Below, piece after piece: positions 15,476 through 24,752 of a DNA stretch of 64,000 bases; positions within the stretch are counted from its first letter, which is position 1, and every line of letters begins with the position of its first letter. The stretch comes from Adiantum capillus-veneris (lineage: Eukaryota > Streptophyta > Polypodiopsida > Polypodiales > Pteridaceae). The position numbers and the translations under genes are program-made. Where the stretch lies: the NCBI GenBank assembly GCA_014529385.2, contig CM043955.1:139737108-139801107 (forward strand), read 5' to 3'. Under the pieces are notes generated by a model that was not told the DNA's origin, did no database searches, and saw nothing but the letters and a program-made list of their open reading frames with translations.

Positions 15476-15665
15476 TGTTGGGGTATAGGCACATGTGTCT
15501 TGCCCAGCCGCCCAGAGTTTGGGCGCCCACTGACTTGTATACCTTATACATAGCATAAGTGTATAGGGGGTTGCTCACTCTTTGAGTCTCCCCACCCATA
15601 TCTGTGTGTCGTGTGTCTCCTGCTCTCTCTCACTCTCCGTCTGTGGTGCTCTCCGATCCCCTTCA
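15476..15665 (+). repeat. 5' LTR of short Copia element
   Basis: Direct repeat of 17112-17301. Contains the inverted word GTATACCTTATACATAGCAT and a TC-rich end. Confidence 0.95.
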
Positions 15666-15667
15666 AT

Positions 15668-15679
15668 TGGTATCAGAGC
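15668..15679 (+). promoter_or_regulatory. Primer-binding site (initiator Met tRNA type)
   Basis: TGGTATCAGAGC, two bases inside the LTR end, complementary to the 3' end of plant initiator-Met tRNA. Confidence 0.9.
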
Positions 15680-15698
15680 GACAGGTGTGAGAGCGTAG

Positions 15699-16163
15699 AT
15701 GGACGAGACTAGTGACGGGGATGTCACTTTTACCTCGAGCTATGCACGAGATGCTATACATGTGGATAGTGCACTCCCTTCGCAGTGGTTGCTAGACGCA
15801 GATGCTATGTTTCATGTCACGTCGCATTGTGAATGGTTTTGTATCTATTCTAGCGGGATACTTGGCAGTGTACGTTTGACCGATGGATCGGTGTATGCGA
15901 TAGCAGGTGCAGGAGATGTGAGACTGTCATTACCGAGTGGTGCATCTTACTTGTTACGCCATGTGCGTCATGTTCCATATTTGACAATGATTTGGATCTC
16001 CGTTGGTCAGCTCAGGGATAGTGGATGTCGGGTATCACTACTTGAGCGATCTTTTGCATTGCATTTGGGTTCGCTAGTGATTGCAAGAGGTGCTAGAGTT
16101 GGCACATGGTACCCATTGCACGTAGTACTGGTGCGAGATGGTCAAGTCTCAATCTTGTTATAG
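15699..16163 (+). pseudogene. Copia protease / GAG-pre-integrase fragment
   Basis: A 154-codon frame reads WLLDADAMFHVTSHCEWF near residues 30-47, then GSVRLTDGSVYAIAGAGDVR, SYLLRHVRHVPYL and ISVGQLRDSGCRVSLLE. This is the protease and pre-integrase region of TNT1-like Copia polyproteins (consensus WLLDSGASFHVTP). The catalytic DSGA is DADA, so the protease would be inactive. The ATG used is 20 bases past the primer site, far too close for a full gag, so gag has been deleted and this start is probably fortuitous. Confidence 0.85.
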
Positions 16164-16714
16164 CCATACAGAGAGCGAGAGACCTGGACAATCTCTTTTG
16201 CTCATGGGTTACAAGGTGCTTTGCATGGAGTGCAGAGTAGTGAGCTCGTTGTGCACACACTTGGGGCACGACTTGAGCAGTCACAGAGAGAGGTGACAGA
16301 GTCAGACATGCATGCTTTGCTAGTGACTGAGTAAAGCAGAGAGTTAGTTGTGCGAGATACTTCTATGCAGGATAGACAGGTAGAGCGGTCTTGCTCTAGT
16401 GAGTCACGACAAGACGACGTTGTGCAAGAGTCTATGCATAAGGAGTTAGAGCATGAGAGCTCTAGTGATTCACAGTAGATTGAGTGGTCATGTTTGCAGT
16501 GGATGATTGCAAAGGAGGCTGAGACGTCAGCGATTATGCAATCATTCCTTTCTATGCTCGACAGTGAGCATGGGGATATAGTTGTGCAAGATATGTCTTC
16601 TAGCAGACACCTAGAGCGGCTGGTTTGCTCTGAGGTTGCACGATAGGTTGATGCGTCTTTTGCGGGCAGTCAGGAGATGAATGTGGCTGACACGACACGC
16701 CTTGTCAGTCAGAG
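16164..16714 (+). pseudogene. Degenerate interior of short Copia element
   Basis: About 550 bp with scattered plus-strand stops and many acidic codons (e.g. SLCSSE-like and QDMSSS-like stretches). No integrase or reverse-transcriptase motif can be read. It may be the decayed joint between pre-integrase and the RNase H end. Confidence 0.4.
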
Positions 16715-17032
16715 ATGCCTATTTCCATGGATATATATGTTGATGCATGCTCCGTAGAGCTAGCAAGGCCCGCTAGCATTGCATCGGCATTCGGTGGTCT
16801 CATGTATGAGATGCTGATCTTGAGACCGGATATCGCAGCTGCAGTGGGAGCATTTGCAGTTGGGGTTGTCAGTCGTTTGTTGGCTTATGATGGCATAGTG
16901 CACGAGGGAGATATACAGGTATTGCGTACATACTTGCATTACGTGTGCGGTATGTCTGGTGGTGTATGGACTTACACGGGAGCAGGACAGCCGGACGCAC
17001 ATGATCACAGCCAGCCAGTGGGCATCGGTTGA
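16715..17032 (+). pseudogene. Copia reverse transcriptase end / RNase H start
   Basis: A 105-codon frame contains GLMYEMLILRPDIAAAVGAF, the conserved Copia block (consensus GSLMYAMVCTRPDIAYAVG), then LRTYLHYVCG corresponding to the LRYLKGT block. It stops at 17030. Upstream reverse-transcriptase motifs are missing. Confidence 0.8.
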
Positions 17033-17100
17033 GAGCGGTTTTCTTTCACCTTTTGTAGTCTTTAGACTAGGTTCCCTTGCTTAAAGGCACAGTCGCCTTT

Positions 17101-17110
17101 AAGTGGGAGG
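17101..17110 (+). promoter_or_regulatory. Polypurine tract of short Copia element
   Basis: AAGTGGGAGG directly upstream of the 3' LTR, the expected second-strand primer position. Confidence 0.8.
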
Positions 17111-17111
17111 T

Positions 17112-17301
17112 TGTTGGGGTATAGGCGCATGTGCCTTGCCCAGCCACCCAGAGTCTGGGCGCCCACTGACTTGTATACCTTATACATAGCATAAGTGTAT
17201 AGGGGGCTGCTCACTCTTTGAGTCTCCCCACCCAAATCTGTGTGTCGTGTGTCTCCTTCTCTCTCTCACTCTCCGTCTGTGGTGCTCTCCGATCCCCTTC
17301 A
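17112..17301 (+). repeat. 3' LTR of short Copia element
   Basis: Partner of 15476-15665, same length, seven substitutions. Followed by target repeat GAGTT. Confidence 0.95.
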
Positions 17302-17306
17302 GAGTT

Positions 17307-18162
17307 CTCTATCATGCCTCTTGAGGGGTGTGATGTTCTTTGGAGAATGTTTTGGCATCACGAGAATGATGTCGTGGTTCAAGCAAAGGCTAGGAAGTTC
17401 CAATTAAATACTAGTAAAGAAAAAGATGCAGTGATTAATGTGAAGTTAAAGGGCGAATCACTCCCTCTTGTATCGGCTTTGGCTATATCAAAATTAATAA
17501 ATACAAGTCTTTTTTCTTAATCTTCCTAAAACCTACAAATGAATATGAAGATTCAAGATTTTCAAAGTTAGATTTAGAGCATCATAGTTTCCTTCAAACT
17601 CATGTCGATTGTTTCTCAAGGGGTTTAGCAAGTGATCTACCTCTATAATGACAAGAAGATCATACGATTGATATGATTACAGGAGTACCTCTCTGAATCG
17701 GCCACCTTATAGAGTAGGACGCGCACAACAAGAAGAGATCATGAGCCAAGAAGAACATACAATTGATCTGATTCTAGAAAGTACCCCTCTAAACCGACCA
17801 CCTTATAGATTAGGCCAAGATCAACAAGAAGAGATCATGAGCCAAGTCAACGACCTCTTAAAAGGCTTGATCCCACATAACTCTTTGCCTTTTTGTTTAG
17901 CAATTCTATTTGTGCAGAAGAAACATGGATCTTGGAGGATGTGTATCTATTACCGAACTCTTAATAAGATCACTATCAAGAATCAATTTCCGATACCCAA
18001 GATTGATGATATATAGATAGATTATACGGTTTTAGTTTTTCCAATGCTATTGATCTTAAAAGTTTCTATCATCATATTATGATCACTCCTGGAGATGTAT
18101 ATGAGACCATGTTTAAGACATCCTTTGGATTATACGAGTTTTTGGTGATGTCTTTTGGTCTC
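17307..18162 (+). pseudogene. Gypsy protease C-terminus to mid reverse transcriptase
   Basis: Continues the gypsy frame after the Copia insertion. It has [19 protein letters not shown], then LKGESLPLVSALAISKLINT, a linker, THVDCFSRGLA, and the reverse-transcriptase N-terminus with [30 protein letters not shown] and later ITPGDVYETMFKTSFGLYEF. Stops occur near 17520, 17647 and 18016. The conserved cysteine-aspartate of the family (MCIDYRALN) is CIYY here. It breaks at FGL (18162), where an 8.7-kb insertion begins, and resumes with TNAPATF at 26880. Confidence 0.85.
17655..17844 (+). repeat. 95-bp tandem duplication in gypsy pol
   Basis: The segment starting GAAGATCATACGATTGAT at 17655 is repeated with divergence at 17750 (GAAGAACATACAATTGAT). 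Each copy ends near CAACAAGAAGAGATCATGAG. The homologous region of E1 and E5 has one copy, so the duplication is specific to this element. It duplicates the start of the reverse-transcriptase domain. Confidence 0.85.
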
Positions 18163-18169
18163 TGTCGTA

Positions 18170-19723
18170 GGCTACAATGTCACAAGACATGGATAGCAGT
18201 TACATTTGGCTTTGGCTAGCAATTACACTTAGCCTTGGGTTCCCATTGGTAGACTCACTCTTGGGCAATGATGCATGGCAGACAAAGGGGAATGGTAGTC
18301 TAGAGGACACTAGGTGTAGCTCACCCTCATCACAATTTAAAGATAGGCCTAGCTATATTGTCATAGATTTTTGTATTGGCCATTGGCTGCCCTTTGTGTT
18401 TGTATATATGCTCAGTTGGTTTTAGGATATCTATGCATTATATGACTCATCAAGTCTAGAGTCTTGTGTTTCAGCCTAGTATTTGCACACCTACACTCTC
18501 CCTGCATAGTTGAAGCCATGACACCGCCACTATACCCATGATTCTGGGCTTGGAGATGAGTGTGATTCCAGCTAGAGTGTGTATTGGTTCTATGAGTTTG
18601 TCACGCTCAGGGATTTCATTAACGTGTTCACAAATGCATGAACACATTAATAACATGTGCTAATAACATAATTTATGTTGTGATCACGTCTATATTCACA
18701 CAACCTTTGCAATGACCGGCTTAAACCTGCTCTGCTTGTAAACCTGTCGGGCTTTAGGTTTACCCTACGGGCCCGCCGGGCAAACCCCAACTTACCCGGC
18801 GGGCTATGTCATCGCTATATAGAACGGATGATTAGGCCCATTTTTAGCTTCTTGGAAAAGATTTGGAGTGTTTAGAACTCTCGGTTGGCTAGGAGGGTCC
18901 TTTTGGGAAGAAGGTACTTAAAAATAAGGATGATCTTCTTTCCTTATAGGCTCGCCTAAGGCTACTGAGCAACTAGTCTTGAATTGTGGGCTGAGTGTGG
19001 TTCGTAGCTAATATGTGCGAAGATTTAGGAACAAAGTTGGAGTCACTTGAGCTTGTTTGTATTTGAGAAACACGGGTAATTTACATGTTGCTTGCTCCCT
19101 CATGTTGCTTTATAAACGACTTGATGGAGCCAAGAGTCCTGCTTAGGGGCTAGTATTGGTTCTTAAATTTGATATGTTCCACGTTAAGCAAGGGTATATT
19201 GTCTTATACTAGAGTTTTGGGCAGACATAGATCCTTGGCTTGATTGGTATAAAGTATCCTTAATTGGGTATGAAAGACGTCCTTCACTGTGTGTCCAATG
19301 TGCATTGTATGTATGCTATCAATTTCATGTATTTTAATTTAAAAACACACATTTATATTGTTTAAATATTACTTGCATTTATCATGCTATGATACTTGAG
19401 GTTTAATAAAAATTGATATATATACATCTACAAAGATTAATATCTGTGGATCTTTTAGAACATCAAAATTATCGATTAAAATTTAAGTAGGTCTATATAT
19501 TTGACTATGCATGCAAAGTAATTTTTTCAAATAGTTGAATAATAAACACAATACTTGAATTTTTAAACTAGTGTTAAATTGTTGTAAACTTGTGTGGCTA
19601 CATTTTATCATCAAAATCAATGCATGTTTGTGTAGAGATGTACGTTGTTGTAACACGTGAGAATTTTTGTTGTTACTTTAGTTATGTATTCATTGTTCCA
19701 TGCTTTCTTGAATAGGTTATTTG
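18170..19723. other. Non-coding left part of the insertion
   Basis: About 1.5 kb without a recognisable gene. A GC-rich stretch at 18740-18800 has nested inverted words (GGGCCCGCCGGGC). Sequence near 18590 (TATTGGTTCTATGAG) weakly resembles a primer-binding site, which with the TG start could make 18163-18585 an LTR. That is speculative. Confidence 0.35.
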
Positions 19724-21669
19724 AGATGGAAGGAAACATTGGACCTAATGATAGAATTCAAATTCAAACTAGTAAGGAAAAAAAGGCACCTGGGATAGAG
19801 TGGAAATATGCAATTCACATCGGTGATCGATTCATAGATTGGGAGTGTAAGCTATGCCATACATCAAAATCTGGTGGGGCAATTCGACTAAGGGAACATT
19901 TTCTAGTTGGACCCAACAAACGGGGTCGCACATGTACCAACCTCACTGCAACTGCACTGGTCAAACGCTTGAGGGAAGAAATTCAAAGGAAAACATCAAA
20001 GAAATATTACACGTCTACTACTAATGTCTCAGGAATGCCAGAACATATTGGTTGCAACCAACAAACTCCGAAACCATCATCGGCTTGCACTTTGAATCCG
20101 AGTCGAAGCGTCATTTTGACCTGGGAAAGGTGTCAATGTGTCAAACTTCATTGCAAGAAAGCTTACATAACGGTGTACTTGATGATGCACAGCTCGCTCT
20201 TGCTGAAGCAATTGACTTTTCAGGAATTGCTATGATGATGGTGGACAATGAGCATTGGAAGAGAGCATGGAAGAAAATTGGTGATTTTGGATTAGGGTTT
20301 TATTAATATAATGATCGTTTCACCTAGAGGTGGAACATTTGTTCGTGGTGTGGATTCATAAGGTTCAATTAAGTATGGGGTTTATATTGCTAATGAAATT
20401 GCCTTTGTGATAGAGGAAGTGGGTTCTAAACATGTAGTCATGATTGTGATGGACAGTGCAAAGAATTGCAAGAATGCCGGCAAAATCTTGAAGCAATGGT
20501 ATCCACACGTTTTTCCTTCCGGGTGCAGTACACATGGTTTGAATCTTGTATTAAAAGATTGGTATAAAAGTGATGACACCAAGTGGTTTGCCTCTATTGT
20601 CGATATTACTCGCCAGCTTGTGAGATTTATGCTCAAAAGATAGAAAGTATTATATATTCTTCGACCTCGCATGTCAGCTATGTTAAAACTACCTACAGAG
20701 ACTAGATTTTGCACTCACTTCTACACTTTTGAGTCTCTTCTTCGAAACAAAGATGCAGTCATAACTACATTTACATGTATGGCATTTCGGAGCGAGCAGA
20801 ACGGAAAAGTGAAAGAAAAATCAAAGTCTTAAGGGCAGCGCTTACGAAAAAAAACTTGGTGGAGTAGTGTGACAGACGCATGTCATGTAATGATGCCTGT
20901 TATGTATGCCATACGCAATCTTAACCATAAGGCGCCCAATCTCGAAAAAGTATGGATGCAATGGTGGACTGTCCAAAGGAGTTTGGAGTGTCCTGAAAAA
21001 TTAGAGCAGTCGGTGGTGGAAAAGCATTGGCGTATTTCGTTCTCTCATCGACAAAGAAAAGTCCTCTTGAAGTAATTTCATGCTAGATGGATTGGAGCAC
21101 ATATACCATTGCTCCTTACATGCTAGATCATGAATATTGGAATGTGGACTTGATGTCCAACGTTGAAGTGGTTCATGATTTTTACGTAGTGGTAAACACT
21201 TTCTAAGCCAATGTTGATGATCGTGTAAGATGCAAAAAAGAAATGTCCTCCTTTCGTTTGAAAGAAGGTCTATTTTCAAACTCTCTTGTTCAACAAATGG
21301 CAAAAGAGCAGCCTGCATGGAAATGGTGGAGAACACTATGCTTTGTTGTGTAATCTTGCGATGAAGGTTTAAGCCAGTGTTCTTAAAATTCAAGCTCAGA
21401 AAGAAATTGGAGCATGTACAAATATATTCACAGCGCTACCCACGATCGACTTCTTGTAGATCGTGCAGATAAACGTTTGCAAGGAAAAAAATATGCGTCA
21501 CATTGAAAGGGAAGAATGTGAAGAAGATATGCCCATATGGATTTATGATTGTGATAATGTAGAAGACAAACGCTTTGACGTTGGACATGTGTTGTGCACA
21601 AAGCCTTGAGCTTATGACAAAGTAGACATAGATGACAAAATCTTGGAAAATGATAACAATGAAGATTAA
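19724..21669 (+). pseudogene. hAT-family transposase, near full length, decayed
   Basis: In order: a BED-type zinc finger (IEWKYAIHIGDRF, then WECKLCHTSK and RLREHF); the DUF659/catalytic region with VVMIVMDSAKNCKNAGKILK, HGLNLVLKDW and ETRFCTHFYTFESLL; then KTWWSSVTDACHVMMPVMYA, HEYWNVDLMSNVEVVHDFYV and QPAWKWW; and the C-terminal dimerisation block SSERNWSMYKYIHSATHDRL followed by LVDRADKRLQGKKYASH. A charged tail ends near 21669. At least six stops or frame changes separate these blocks (for example near 20060, 20290, 20641, 21075, 21206, 21507). The ATG at 19724 is the natural start. It nearly abuts the oppositely oriented RING gene. Terminal inverted repeats were not found. Confidence 0.9.
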
Positions 21670-21720
21670 GCAACAGCTTCATTGACTTTGCAAAAGAGTG
21701 TCTTTAGTAAAGGATTACAA

Positions 21721-22083
21721 TTAGTTTTTATCTTGGAATAGATTTTGAAGTACACTAGGAGTTGCCTCTTGCGACCCCAGTGGTTTGTATTTATTGGCCA
21801 TGCCAAGTATGGTATGTAGGCCTTCATTAATTGTTGTACCACACAATGGGCATGTGGACATATTTTGCATTTGCCTCACCAAGCATATAACATGGTAATA
21901 GTGTCCACATGGCAACATATAATGGCCGCTCCAACTGTCAAAGACTTTGTAGCATAGGGGACATTGGTTGGCTGAGGAACTGCTATCTACATTTGAGATG
22001 CCCACAACCTCATGATGTGTTAAAAAGTGGGAGATTTGATTGCCTTGGCATATAGGATTTAGATGTTGAGAAAGGCCCTGCAC
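21721..22083 (-). CDS. RING-H2 finger protein exon
   Basis: A 120-codon minus-strand frame contains NQCPLCYKVF, then MLPCGHYYHVICL and STCPLCG. This gives C-x2-C-x14-C-x-H-x2-H-x2-C-x10-C-x2-C, a complete set of eight zinc ligands of the C3H2C3 (RING-H2) type, usually found in E3 ubiquitin ligases. The finger is followed by about 30 residues to the stop. Upstream on the same strand a lysine/glutamate-rich helix (MELTKVKESMEEKLQRKIKK, about 22214-22155) and a kinase-like region appear to belong to the same gene. The poly-G run at 22111-22130 separates helix and finger. Whether this is a live exon or a remnant cannot be told. The finger itself is intact. Confidence 0.7.
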   Translation of the reverse strand: MQGLSQHLNPICQGNQISHFLTHHEVVGISNVDSSSSANQCPLCYKVFDSWSGHYMLPCGHYYHVICLVRQMQNMSTCPLCGTTINEGLHTILGMANKYKPLGSQEATPSVLQNLFQDKN

Positions 22084-22110
22084 ATCTTGACTAAGCTTGT
22101 TAAGTCTTGC

Positions 22111-22130
22111 GGGGGGGGGGGGGGGGGGGG
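22111..22130. repeat. Poly-G tract (20 bp)
   Basis: Uninterrupted G run between the predicted coiled-coil segment and the RING exon. Confidence 0.95.
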
Positions 22131-22145
22131 CGCTAGCAATAGTCT

Positions 22146-22690
22146 CACTGCTTCTTGATCTTTCTTTGCAGCTTTTCCTCCATGCTTTCCTTAACCTTGG
22201 TCAACTCCATTCCAACCCCTTCCACCATAAGCAAGATCTTGTCTTGTGAATGTCACTGTCTCCTCACGAATATCATGGGTGCTAACGGTGAAATCTCTGG
22301 ACGCAAAGTCCATTGGCCTATCGAGAATAAAATGCATATAAAGAATTTTAGCAAAGTAGAGTGGTGCATCTGCATTTTGGAGCAAATGGTCGTGCACCTC
22401 CAAGAAGATCCTCACAGTGTTGAGTTTGATGTCATTATCTTAGCACCTTGATACCTTCCATCTTCCCTTCTTGATCTCACCTTCTGGGCACGGCCATATC
22501 TCTTTGATCATATCCTTTGTGGCTTGTTTTTTTATGTCACTCCATTGGGCATGACTGGGATTTGCCCATTTGGACAATCTACATGCCATTCTAGTTGCTT
22601 AGCGAGCAGTCAAACCTAGTGCGAGAGCTTTAAGTGGCTTGTATGCCTTTTTCCAACTCATGGTGTTGTTATCTTGTCCTGCCTTCCATA
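22146..22690 (-). pseudogene. Middle part of kinase/RING gene (coiled coil)
   Basis: Minus-strand blocks between kinase and RING: WKKAYKPLKALALGLTAR near 22660-22610, then a stop, then MACRLSKWANPSHAQWSDIK and KDMIKEIWPCPEGEIKKGRW to about 22455. Next come NTVRIFLEVHDHLLQNAD and FILDRPMDF to about 22300, and MELTKVKESMEEKLQRKIKK (heptad-like, probable coiled coil) to about 22155. The segments lie in different frames, with one internal stop, so either introns or frameshifts separate them. I do not recognise the WKKAYKP/KWANPSH region. Confidence 0.45.
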
Positions 22691-22945
22691 TCTACAAAAA
22701 TATAGATGATATAAGAAACTGGGTGGATGAAACATTAATACATAAGACTTCCATCTCATTGGCCTCAAAGATTGAAAGATGGAATGCAAAAACCACTAGA
22801 AAGCATCTAGTAAAGACAAGTACACCTCAAACATCAGACCAAACAAATTATCTTAACCACATCTCAAATTATCTTGACCACATATTACAAATATAACAAC
22901 CATCTTCAATTGCAGAATTGGATTAAACGATAGAGAGAGTTTGGC

Positions 22946-24395
22946 TAGCGGGTGTTGCGTTCTAGCTAGCTCAGTTTTCAATCACTTCGTGATTCGGCAA
23001 GAATATCCAATTTCTAGCTCTATAAAGTATAGCTTCCATGGTGGCTTTTTCGTGGGTACTGCCGCCCAACCACAGATCTTATACAACCTTCCAAAAATCA
23101 TATAGCACTTGCAATAAGTATCCCAGAGCGTAGACATCACTTGTTGGAGTATAGGCATCTTCAAGAAGGGGATCATATAACTCGGGCGCCAATCTTCTCG
23201 CTTTTGTCTCTCTTCATAGCAATAGATTGAGCATGTGTCACCTTTTTTGGTTTTTTTCCTGCCTCATATACAAAATTAAAAGAAAATATCTTTGTGAGCG
23301 CTCTTAGTAGAAGCCCCCAATCAATGATGCCAATGCATGCCTTCAAATCTTAAGTGAAGTCCAGCACTACATTAAATGGGTGTAGGTCGGTGTGAATAAT
23401 TCCCACCATGTGTGCAGTTTCCATGCCATCCACCAGAGCATGCATAGTGTGGGGCATATTCGTCACTATCTCCTTGACTTGGCAAGCTACTCCCGTCATA
23501 GTCGCATGTCGGGAGGGGGGGGGGGGGCTTTTTCCACCCTTGATCCAAGTGATACATCGCTCTGGAAAATTCGTTCTATTTAAACGGCACCTTCAAGAGC
23601 ATGTCATCGAGCCAGCCACCATTATAGTAAGGAAATATTGTAATCCAAGGTGACTCATTCCTGAAAGCAATGCACTTGTGTTGGGTGCAATACTTGCATA
23701 CCTTGCTATGTTTGAAAGCTCTTGAACTTGAAGCTGATGTTTCCCTTGTATAGCTTCCCACAATATGTTATGTGCTCAAGAAGACAACAAATCCCTCGAA
23801 CTTTGTACTCTTTTATTTCACCAAAGGCCTCTGAACCAATTGTCTGTCCTTCAATTAATGCCTCATGCGGAATGCCGATGACATGTGCGCAGATGGAGTT
23901 GTAACAGTGCGCATAATTTCCCATGTCCCTGTAACATCTGGTTGTGTCTTGGGCGATGCACATTCTTTTTGGAAGTGACTCTGCATCTAATGCCCTCATG
24001 CGCTTGCTCTTCACCTTCTGCTCATTCCATATTGTGTCCCACAGCTACAGTCGACATAAATTAGCAAAAGCTAGAGCCAAATCTTTTAAATCCTCATATG
24101 CAACTCACAAACTTACGAAAATGGTGGGAGTTCTGTGTTGATAATCAAAGTCGGATGGCTTCTTCCTTTCACACAATTCTGTATTGCCTTCTCTTCGGAG
24201 TTGGTGCAATGTATTTTCCCAAATCTGCTCAACAAGATCTCTCATGAGGATATCGGACTCATTGACTTTCCTTATGGACTCATCTACATTTTGCGATACT
24301 ATAAGGACTGCTTTTGTGCATAGGGCAAGCAAGATGACTTTTCGCTCGTCGGTGGAAAGCATGGTGGTTGCAAAGACTATTACAACACAAAACAC
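22946..24395 (-). pseudogene. Protein-kinase-like gene, atypical HTD/DWG motifs
   Basis: Minus-strand kinase landmarks appear in order. A first exon-like block ends RTPTIF at a GTAAGT donor (24116). An acceptor at about 24045 opens LWDTIWNEQKVKSKRMRALD, and IGSEAFGEIKEYKV is a glycine-loop-like segment. A hinge-like FPYYNGGWLDDMLLK lies near 23600. MHALVDGMETAHMVGIIHTD runs into LHPFNVVLDF (catalytic-loop variant HTDLHPFN), then IGIIDWG (DFG variant). RRLAPELYDPLLEDAYTPTS runs into DVYALGYLLQ (APE and SDVYALG). Catalytic Asp, Asn and metal-binding Asp are kept. In-frame stops (near 23355 and 23085) and frame shifts indicate decay. The N-terminal 80 residues are unlike anything I know. Kinase fold is firm; function unknown. 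Confidence 0.7.
23515..23527. repeat. Poly-G tract (13 bp) inside kinase region
   Basis: Run of G that reads as a poly-proline stretch on the minus strand between the hinge and catalytic loop of the kinase-like gene. Its length probably varies and may have caused the local frame loss. Confidence 0.9.
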
Positions 24396-24691
24396 TTAAT
24401 ACGCATCCATGTCTTTCAAAATAAAAACAAAAACAAAGTGTCAGACAATAGCAACCATAAATATTAATTGTACATCAAGCAAAACATCACATTGCTATCC
24501 ATTTACCCTAAAATGAGAGTCAAACAACAATAACTAGACCATTAATTATACTTCAAGAAATATTACAACAACATAAAATTAATACGCATCCATATCTTTT
24601 GAAATAAAAACAAAAACAAAGCGTCATACAGTAGTAACTAGAGAATTAATTGTACATTAAGCAAAACATCACATTGCTATCCATTTACACT

Positions 24692-24752
<61 letters not shown>

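Larger units (their letters stand above)
15476..17301 (+). mobile_element. Complete short Copia derivative with 190-bp LTRs
   Basis: Both LTRs (15476-15665 and 17112-17301) are 190 bp and begin TGTTGGGG and end CTTCA. They differ at seven positions that I counted. The element is flanked by the 5-bp target duplication GAGTT (15471-15475 and 17302-17306). A primer site TGGTATCAGAGC follows the 5' LTR and a purine tract AAGTGGGAGG precedes the 3' LTR. The interior keeps only a protease/pre-integrase piece and a reverse-transcriptase/RNase H end, so it is an internally deleted, non-autonomous copy of a TNT1-type Copia element. It sits inside a gypsy protease gene. Confidence 0.95.
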
